Assembly: GCA_028290345.1 (NCBI GenBank)
Contig: JAQGKB010000296.1
Location: forward strand, 1-13,497
From: Hyphomicrobiales bacterium
Lineage (GTDB): Bacteria > Pseudomonadota > Alphaproteobacteria > Rhizobiales > Devosiaceae
DNA length: 13,497 nucleotides
Direction: 5' to 3'
Shown: positions 7,034 to 11,773 of the stretch, piece by piece
Position numbering within the stretch: the stretch's first letter is position 1
Layout: each line of letters opens with the position of its first letter
The notes under the pieces: model-generated
Seen by the model: only the letters and a program-made list of their open reading frames with translations
The model's database searches: none
Told to the model about the DNA's origin: nothing
Made by a program: the position numbers and the translations under genes

Positions 7034-8349
7034 TTTTCTTTGCCTTTTTGTGGCCCCGGTGCGGGGGCGGGGCGGCCCGTGGGCCGCTTGTAAAGTTTTC
7101 CGCGGACCACCGCTTCATTGCCGAACCGCGTCCTCACGCGATCCATGGCCCGCTCTGCAGCCGCCTTGCGGGCAATTGCCGGTTCGAGCAAATCGACCGG
7201 ATCCACCCCGCTCGCCTGCTCGATGCCGCTGACCCCGATGCCGATCAGCCGGAAGGCCGTGCCATCTATTTCGCGGGCCAGCAATTGTACCCCAGTCTCG
7301 TAGAGAATATTGGACAATTGTGTCGGGATCATCAAATGCCGGGCGCGCGTGCGCAAGCGAAATCCCGCCGATTTCAGCTTCAGCGTCACCGTGCCGCCGA
7401 CGATGTTCTTCGATTTCAGCCGCTCGCTCAGCCGTTCGCAGAGCGCCAGCAGCGCGGTGGAAAGGCTGTCGAAGTCGCTGAAATCGGTGTTGAAGGTGGT
7501 CTCCGAGGACACCGATTTCATCTCCCCATCCGATGAGATGGTGCGGGCGTCACGGCCCTGCGCCAGCCGCGACAACCGGGCGCCCATCTCGCCATAGCGT
7601 CGCATCAGATCGTCGGCGGGGTGGGTCTGCAATTGGCCGATAGTGGTAAAACCGTCCTTGCGCAGGGTTTCGGCGAACACCTTGCCGACGCCGAAGATCA
7701 GGCTGATCGGCTTTGGCGCAAGAAAGCGCAGCGTTTCCTCCGCGCCGATCACGGCGAAGCCACGCGGCTTATCGAGGTCGGAGGCGATCTTGGCGAGGAA
7801 TTTGTTGTGGCTGAGACCTACGGAAACGGTGATGCCGAGGTCGTTTTCGATGCGCTTGGCAAAGCGGCTCAGGACCTGCGCGGGGCTGGCCTTGTGTAGC
7901 CGGGCTGTTCCAGTCAGGTCGAGGAAGGCCTCGTCGATCGACAACGGCTCGACCAGTGGCGTCAGCGCGTCCATGGCGGCGCGGATCTGCCGGCTCACGC
8001 CGACATATTTCTGCATGTCCGGCATGATGATGACGGCGTCGGGGCAGAGTTTTTTCGCCGTAAACATCGGCATGGCGGAGTGGACGCCATATTGCCGCGC
8101 GATGTAGCAACAGGTGGACACAACGCCGCGCACCCCGCCGCCGATGATCAGCGGCTTGTCGAGCAGTTCCGGATTGTCGCGCTTTTCGACCGAAGCATAA
8201 AAGGCGTCGCAATCGACATGCGCGATGCTGAGATCGAATAATTCGTCATGGCCGACCATGCGCGGCGAACCGCAATGCGGGCAGCGCTCGGGCACGCGCT
8301 CGGCGCGCCCGATTTCGGAACAATCCCTGCATAGAAATGGGATGCCCAC
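7030..8349 (-). CDS. dinB: DNA polymerase IV (Y-family, DinB) with N-terminal Cys4 motif
   Basis: 439 residues; error-prone translesion polymerase. An N-terminal extension of about 40 residues carries Cys7-x2-Cys10 and Cys23-x2-Cys26, a likely zinc-binding knuckle. The Y-family palm follows: AHVDCDAFYASVE (43-55) with metal ligands D46 and D48 region and a tyrosine (Y51) at the steric-gate position, then SIDEAFLD (137-144) with catalytic D139 and E140. Thumb and little-finger regions are intact. The tail is Pro/Lys-rich (about 424-439) and no standard clamp-binding motif is obvious at the C-terminus. Start GTG at 8349 is the earliest possible, since an in-frame TGA lies just upstream, and it keeps the Cys4 motif. 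It begins 9 nt after the DUF3572 stop. No LexA-type GTTC or GAAC direct repeat is seen upstream. Confidence 0.95.
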   Translation of the reverse strand: MGIPFLCRDCSEIGRAERVPERCPHCGSPRMVGHDELFDLSIAHVDCDAFYASVEKRDNPELLDKPLIIGGGVRGVVSTCCYIARQYGVHSAMPMFTAKKLCPDAVIIMPDMQKYVGVSRQIRAAMDALTPLVEPLSIDEAFLDLTGTARLHKASPAQVLSRFAKRIENDLGITVSVGLSHNKFLAKIASDLDKPRGFAVIGAEETLRFLAPKPISLIFGVGKVFAETLRKDGFTTIGQLQTHPADDLMRRYGEMGARLSRLAQGRDARTISSDGEMKSVSSETTFNTDFSDFDSLSTALLALCERLSERLKSKNIVGGTVTLKLKSAGFRLRTRARHLMIPTQLSNILYETGVQLLAREIDGTAFRLIGIGVSGIEQASGVDPVDLLEPAIARKAAAERAMDRVRTRFGNEAVVRGKLYKRPTGRPAPAPGPQKGKEK

Positions 8350-8358
8350 GGCGAATCA

Positions 8359-8667
8359 TCATTCCGACGGATTGAGCTGGTGCCAGACGCGCATGAACGC
8401 CTCCGGCGATACGCCGCCATTGGCGCAGAGCGCCAGCATCAACGGCTCATTGGCGGCAAAATAGTCGATTAGGCCAGCCTGCAATTGCTGCGAGCCGATC
8501 GCGGAGCGCAGGCCCGCTGGGCTGTAGCCGGCAAATCCCATGAAATCAGACAGTTGCTCGGGATTTTCGGCCAACTGGCCGAGGCAGAGTTCCGCCAGCG
8601 CCGCAACATTGAGAGAAGGCTTGTGGACGCTACGCAAATCGGCCCCATTTGTTGTTTCGTAATGCAT
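8359..8667 (-). CDS. DUF3572 domain-containing protein
   Basis: 102 residues, matching from memory the alphaproteobacterial DUF3572 family of small uncharacterised proteins. Largely helical; the conserved-looking core is LCLGQLAENPEQLSDFM at about 27-43 and a GYSPAGLRSA segment after it. No catalytic motif, signal peptide or membrane segment is evident. Start ATG at 8667; the ribosome-binding site is weak. It is the first gene of the minus-strand chain leading into dinB and sits head-to-head with divK across 70 bp, so it shares a promoter region with the cell-cycle genes. Function unknown. Confidence 0.8.
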   Translation of the reverse strand: MHYETTNGADLRSVHKPSLNVAALAELCLGQLAENPEQLSDFMGFAGYSPAGLRSAIGSQQLQAGLIDYFAANEPLMLALCANGGVSPEAFMRVWHQLNPSE

Positions 8668-8737
8668 TGATGTTACCGCAAGGATGCGTCAGAACGAAGG
8701 GCCGGGCGCTGTTCAAACTCAGCTCCAGTGAGGTTGT
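8668..8737. promoter_or_regulatory. Divergent promoter region between DUF3572 and divK
   Basis: 70 bp must hold the start signals of both transcription units, or these lie partly inside the coding ends. The only clear element is a GAGG ribosome-binding site (8730-8733) four bases before the divK ATG. No convincing -35/-10 pair was found on either strand. No CtrA-type TTAA-N7-TTAA box is present. Confidence 0.4.
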
Positions 8738-9112
8738 ATGCCCAAAACCGTGATGATCGTCGAAGACAACGAGCTCAACATGAAGCTCTTCAACGATCTC
8801 CTCGAATCGCGCGGCTACTCGGTGATCCAGACCCGTAATGGCATGGAAGCGCTGGATTTGGCACGGGCTCATCATCCCGATTTGATTTTGATGGATATTC
8901 AGCTGCCGGAGGTCTCCGGACTGGTGGTCACCAAGTGGCTCAAGGAAGATGACGACCTGCAATCCATCCCGGTCATCGCCGTCACGGCCTTTGCCATGAA
9001 AGGCGACGAGGAGCGGATTTTGCAGGGCGGCTGCGAGGGTTATATCTCCAAGCCGATCTCCGTGCCTCACTTTTTAGAAACCATTGCACGTTACATTGGC
9101 CCCGCTAATTAG
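8738..9112 (+). CDS. divK: Single-domain response regulator DivK
   Basis: 124-residue CheY-like receiver with no output domain. In Caulobacter and rhizobia DivK is phosphorylated or dephosphorylated by the DivJ/PleC kinases and feeds, through DivL and CckA, into CtrA control of the cell cycle. Key residues: acidic pair E9-D10, phospho-acceptor D53 in LILMDIQLPE, the Thr in AVTAFAM (T83) and the conserved Lys-Pro (K105-P106). D53 matches the numbering of Caulobacter DivK. ATG at 8738 with GAGG four bases upstream. pleD follows after 52 bp on the same strand, the usual arrangement, and co-transcription is likely. Confidence 0.95.
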   Translation: MPKTVMIVEDNELNMKLFNDLLESRGYSVIQTRNGMEALDLARAHHPDLILMDIQLPEVSGLVVTKWLKEDDDLQSIPVIAVTAFAMKGDEERILQGGCEGYISKPISVPHFLETIARYIGPAN

Positions 9113-9164
9113 CCTGAACTAGTCTACTGGGCATCAATCCTAAAGATATGGGGGCCGTCGGTCT

Positions 9165-10535
9165 TTGACAGCGCGTGTGCTGATCGTTGACGATATTCCG
9201 ACCAATGTGCGGCTGCTCGAAGCGCGGCTGACGGCGGAGTATTTCGAAGTCGTCACCGCTGCGTCCGGTCGAGAGGCGCTTGCCTGTTGCGACAAGGGCA
9301 ACATCGATATTGTGCTGCTCGATGTAATGATGCCGGAAATGGACGGGTTCCAGGTCTGCGCTCTGCTCAAGGCTAATTCGAAAACCCATCACATCCCGGT
9401 TCTGATGATCACCGCGTTGGACCAGCCGTCCGACCGGGTGCGGGGGCTCGAGGTCGGGGCCGACGATTTCCTGACCAAGCCGATCGACGACATCCAGTTG
9501 ATGGCGCGAGTTAAGAGCCTGGTGCGGCTGAAAGTCTTGACCGACGAACTGCGCGCCCGCGCCCAGACCGGGCAGGAAATCGCCATTGAAGATGCAGTCC
9601 GGGCCATGGATTCGATCACCGCGGAAGGCGGCAAGATCCTGCTGATTGATAACGATGCCCGCCATGCCGAACGCATGCGCGGTTACCTGGCGCCGGCCAA
9701 TCAGGTGGATGTGCTCGCCAATCCCGCCGATGCGGTATTCCAGATCAGCGGCGGCGGTTATGAGCTGGCTCTGGTCAGCATGGCGCTGGGCGAGTTCGAT
9801 CCGCTCCGCATCTGCTCGCAGATGCGTACGCTCGACAAGGGCCGGATGTTGCCGATCATCCTGATCGCCGAGGAAGCCGATCGTCCGCGCGTGGTGCGTG
9901 GGCTCGATCTCGGGGTCAACGATTTCATCATGCGGCCGGTTGAGCGTAACGAACTCGCGGCGCGGGTGCGGACACAGATCCGGCGGCACCGCTATGCCGC
10001 CGAATTGCGCGAGAGCGTCAACAACACGCTGGCGCTGGCGGTTACGGACGAATTGACCGGCCTCTATAACCGCCGTTACTTCGACCGGCATCTCAACTTG
10101 ATGCTGGAGAAGGCGCGCGAGCAGGAACGCGATATGGCGGTCGTGCTGATCGACATGGATTTCTTCAAGGCCGTCAACGATACGCACGGCCACGATATCG
10201 GCGACGCCGTGCTCCGGGAATTTTCGTTGCGGCTGCGGCGCAATATCCGCGGCGTCGACCTGGCTTGCCGCTATGGCGGTGAGGAATTCGTGGTCTTGAT
10301 GCCCGACACCGACTACCGCCAAGCGCAGGGCGTGGCCGAGCGCGTGCGCATGGCCGTCGCCGAGCGCAGCTTCGAGGTCGGCGCGACCCGGCCGCTGACG
10401 ATTACCGTGTCGCTGGGCGTCGCGCTCAACGAGCATGAACTGGACACGCCCGAAATGCTCCTCAAGCGGGCCGACCTGGCCCTCTATCGCGCCAAGCGCG
10501 AGGGCCGCAACCGCGTGGTCTTCGACGCCGCCTAG
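9165..10535 (+). CDS. pleD: Response regulator / diguanylate cyclase PleD
   Basis: 456 residues, REC-REC-GGDEF architecture. It makes cyclic di-GMP from two GTP after phosphorylation of REC1; in Caulobacter this drives the swarmer-to-stalked transition. REC1 (about 4-120) has D53 in LLDVMMPEMDG and TKP at 104-106. REC2 (about 157-275) has Ser205 where the acceptor Asp would be and is therefore an adaptor-type receiver, as known for PleD. The GGDEF domain (about 290-456) has metal-binding D330, the catalytic motif GGEEF at 371-375 and an inhibitory-site RxxD (R362-D365), so it should be an active, product-inhibited cyclase. Start is TTG at 9165, which gives the family-typical MTARVLIVDD opening; a GGGGG tract lies 10 nt upstream. 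No earlier in-frame start exists. Confidence 0.96.
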   Translation: MTARVLIVDDIPTNVRLLEARLTAEYFEVVTAASGREALACCDKGNIDIVLLDVMMPEMDGFQVCALLKANSKTHHIPVLMITALDQPSDRVRGLEVGADDFLTKPIDDIQLMARVKSLVRLKVLTDELRARAQTGQEIAIEDAVRAMDSITAEGGKILLIDNDARHAERMRGYLAPANQVDVLANPADAVFQISGGGYELALVSMALGEFDPLRICSQMRTLDKGRMLPIILIAEEADRPRVVRGLDLGVNDFIMRPVERNELAARVRTQIRRHRYAAELRESVNNTLALAVTDELTGLYNRRYFDRHLNLMLEKAREQERDMAVVLIDMDFFKAVNDTHGHDIGDAVLREFSLRLRRNIRGVDLACRYGGEEFVVLMPDTDYRQAQGVAERVRMAVAERSFEVGATRPLTITVSLGVALNEHELDTPEMLLKRADLALYRAKREGRNRVVFDAA

Positions 10536-10606
10536 CTGCGCTCCGCCGCTGCGGCACGAAACCTTAAGCGGTAAGGTTAAGTCTTTATGATTAATTGCTG
10601 ATCCGG

Positions 10607-10634
10607 TTGCGCGCGCGCACAAGTCGAGTAGGGT
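10607..10634 (+). promoter_or_regulatory. Candidate promoter for the small RNA
   Basis: TTGCGC (10607-10612), a 16-nt spacer and TAGGGT (10629-10634). Transcription would start near 10641. The spacer begins within an alternating GC tract (the 12-bp palindrome 10608-10619). Upstream lie a 7-bp inverted repeat AACCTTA/TAAGGTT (10560-10566, 10572-10578) and TTAATTGC (10591-10598), whose exact complement GCAATTAA (10635-10642) covers the predicted start. The same -35/16/-10 pattern is seen before rpmG. Confidence 0.45.
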
Positions 10635-10640
10635 GCAATT

Positions 10641-10820
10641 AACAGATGCTCTTCCCCAAGTAGAGCATCTCACCCATCCTCACGGCTTCTCAGGTCCGCC
10701 GCAACTCCTGGGTACGTGAGGCGGCTGGTCCGGTTTGGCAGAGTGGCCTCTTCAACATGCCATTCCGGATCAGCCTAACTTAGAAGGCTCATCTCCGCCG
10801 AGATGGGCCTTCTTTCATTT
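10641..10820 (+). ncRNA. Candidate structured small RNA of about 180 nt, family unknown
   Basis: No gene is found between pleD and rpmG, but four hairpins follow one another on the plus strand. SL1: 9-bp perfect stem AGATGCTCT/AGAGCATCT (10644-10652, 10662-10670) with a pyrimidine-rich TCCCC loop. SL2: CCTCACG/CGTGAGG (10678-10684, 10715-10721) enclosing CTCAGG/CCTGGG with one G-U. SL3: an 11-bp stem with one G-U (10723-10733, 10765-10775) enclosing TGGCA/TGCCA and a small AGAG/CTCT tip. SL4: the intrinsic terminator at 10782-10820. Nearly the whole stretch is paired, a promoter-like sequence precedes it and a terminator ends it. It does not resemble 6S, tmRNA, RNase P or SRP RNA as I know them. 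The alternative is a long structured 3' UTR of pleD. Confidence 0.55.
10782..10820 (+). terminator. Intrinsic terminator of the small RNA (or of pleD)
   Basis: A 14-bp stem with a single G-U pair (10782-10795 with 10800-10813), a CGCC loop, then TTTCATTTT. The opposite strand lacks a T-run after the stem, so it acts on plus-strand transcription only. Confidence 0.85.
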
Positions 10821-10835
10821 TCAGCGTAGCAAGCA

Positions 10836-10864
10836 AAAACCCCGCATCGAGGATGCGGGGTTTT
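10836..10864 (-). terminator. Rho-independent terminator of rpmG
   Basis: A 12-bp perfect stem AAAACCCCGCAT/ATGCGGGGTTTT (10836-10847, 10853-10864) with a 5-nt loop lies 24 bp after the rpmG stop. It ends in five T on the minus strand and four on the plus strand, so it may act in both directions. Confidence 0.92.
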
Positions 10865-10888
10865 GATGCTCAGCTCTGGGAAACCAGA

Positions 10889-11056
10889 TTACTTGATCTT
10901 GGTTTCCTTGAATTCGACATGCTTGCGCACCACCGGATCATACTTGGTCTGCGTCAGCTTTTCGGTCATGGTGCGCGAGTTCTTCTTGGTGACGTAGAAG
11001 AAGCCGGTGTCGGCGGTCGACAAAAGTTTAATCTTGATGGAGGCGGCTTTTGCCAT
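10889..11056 (-). CDS. rpmG: 50S ribosomal protein bL33
   Basis: 55 residues, the normal length for bL33 of the alphaproteobacterial type: MAKAASIKIKLLSTADTGFF opening, a central KKNSRT and a basic C-terminus ending KETKIK. It lacks the CxxC pairs of zinc-binding L33 paralogues, so it is the zinc-independent form. Start ATG at 11056 has AAGGA eight bases upstream. The reading frame is open further 5' but that extension has no L33 character. A good promoter lies at 11116-11143 and a strong terminator follows the gene, so it is probably a single-gene transcript. Confidence 0.97.
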   Translation of the reverse strand: MAKAASIKIKLLSTADTGFFYVTKKNSRTMTEKLTQTKYDPVVRKHVEFKETKIK

Positions 11057-11109
11057 GATCGTTGTCCTTGGAAAGGTCGCAGCGCAAAAGCAGCGGGCGA
11101 CACGAATTT

Positions 11110-11135
11110 GGCCGCAACCTACGGATTTTGCGGCC
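11110..11135. repeat. Operator-like inverted repeat over the rpmG -10 box
   Basis: GGCCGCAA (11110-11117) and TTGCGGCC (11128-11135) are exact reverse complements 10 nt apart. The repeat spans the -10 hexamer (11116-11121) and most of the spacer and ends just before the predicted transcription start, so it would act as DNA rather than as an RNA hairpin. The binding factor is unknown. Confidence 0.5.
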
Positions 11136-11143
11136 GATGTCAA
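11116..11143 (-). promoter_or_regulatory. rpmG: Sigma-70-type promoter of rpmG
   Basis: On the minus strand: TTGACA (11143-11138), a 16-nt spacer and TAGGTT (11121-11116). The -35 is a consensus match. Transcription would start near 11109, giving a leader of about 53 nt before the ATG. Confidence 0.7.
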
Positions 11144-11250
11144 GTTGCGCGTGCCGATGCGCCGAAGAGAACGGATCTGCGCTGCCGGCAGCTCCGCGCA
11201 GGCCTTCCTCGGCGCTGATGTAGGCAAGGGGTCAGGCCAAACCGCTGGCA

Positions 11251-11327
11251 TCATTCCCGCGAAGCGGGGCCTCGGTTGTCTCGTGGCAATCGTCAAAAAC
11301 AGAAATTCCCGCGTGCGCGGGAATGAC
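11251..11327. repeat. Diverged copy of the composite palindromic repeat
   Basis: Same architecture as the element at 2321-2408 but decayed. TCA (11251-11253) is followed by a hairpin CCCGC/GCGGG with a GAA loop (11256-11268), then a spacer with only weak inner pairing. A hairpin ATTCCCGCG/CGCGGGAAT (11305-11324) comes next; its final T begins the TGA (11324-11326) that closes on TCA, with the next base giving TGAC. It occupies much of the 283-bp gap between DUF983 and rpmG. Confidence 0.6.
11295..11324 (-). terminator. Intrinsic terminator of DUF983/rnr made from a repeat arm
   Basis: Read on the minus strand, the 9-bp stem ATTCCCGCG/CGCGGGAAT (11324-11305) is followed by TTCTGTTTTT (11304-11295). 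It lies 15 bp past the DUF983 stop. Stem plus U-rich tail fit a Rho-independent terminator, although the tail is interrupted. Confidence 0.65.
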
Positions 11328-11339
11328 AGTGTGGCGGTT

Positions 11340-11771
11340 TTATTGATCGTCGGGAAGCGCCGGGTCCCGGAAATTGGGATCAAACCCGTGCATGCGGTTG
11401 GCCCATTGCAGGCCGACAACGCCCCCTTTGATCGAGGGCAGCAGGGCCAGCGGCAGCACGATCGCGAGCGGGACGAGGGTCCAGAGGTAAATCACCGGAT
11501 CGATGTGCCAGTTCATTTCCATGTGTACCATCAGGCCGATGATGATGTGGCCGACGATGACGATGGCCAAGTAGGGCGGCAAGTCATCCGCGCGGTGGTG
11601 AAAGAGTTCCTCGCCGCAGACCGAGCACTTGTCGCTGACCTTGAGATAAGCCCGAAACAGTTTTCCCTCGCCGCAATTGGGGCACTTGCACATGATGCCG
11701 CGACCGATGGCTTGCCAAAGGTTGCGGGCCTGCGTGCCAGCTTTTTGCTGCGTGGTGATTTCAACGCCCAT
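11340..11771 (-). CDS. DUF983 family membrane protein with zinc-ribbon-like Cys pairs
   Basis: 143 residues. The family is common in alphaproteobacteria; its function has not been established as far as I know. The N-terminal part carries Cys28, Cys30 and Cys33 (CKCPNC) and Cys49-x2-Cys52 (CSVCGEE), a likely zinc ribbon. Two hydrophobic segments follow, about 68-88 and 93-113, consistent with a small inner-membrane protein with the ribbon in the cytoplasm. Start ATG at 11771 lies two bases after the rnr stop. Its ribosome-binding site, AAGGAGA, is formed by the last codons of rnr, so the two genes are surely on one transcript. A terminator follows at 11295-11324. Confidence 0.9.
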   Translation of the reverse strand: MGVEITTQQKAGTQARNLWQAIGRGIMCKCPNCGEGKLFRAYLKVSDKCSVCGEELFHHRADDLPPYLAIVIVGHIIIGLMVHMEMNWHIDPVIYLWTLVPLAIVLPLALLPSIKGGVVGLQWANRMHGFDPNFRDPALPDDQ

Positions 11772-11773
11772 GC

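Noticed and set aside
8693..8714. LexA box from GAAC and GTTC near dinB/divK
   Set aside because: The two are inverted and too far apart; alphaproteobacterial LexA sites are direct repeats with 7-nt spacing.
10564..10643. CtrA binding sites from repeated TTAA
   Set aside because: Spacings are 9 and 10 nt rather than the 7 nt of the TTAA-N7-TTAA consensus.
9105..10673. 522-codon open frame on the minus strand
   Set aside because: It lies antisense to pleD, whose domains are unmistakable; long antisense frames are expected from high-GC third positions.
10736..10751. tRNA-like A-box (TGGCAGAGTGG) suggesting a tRNA or relic
   Set aside because: No T-arm GTTCGA box, anticodon arm or acceptor stem can be built; the bases pair better as the tip of a hairpin in the candidate small RNA.
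11057..11419. N-terminal extension of the L33 frame
   Set aside because: It crosses the promoter, a repeat and the DUF983 3' end; the ATG at 11056 with AAGGA gives the exact L33 length.
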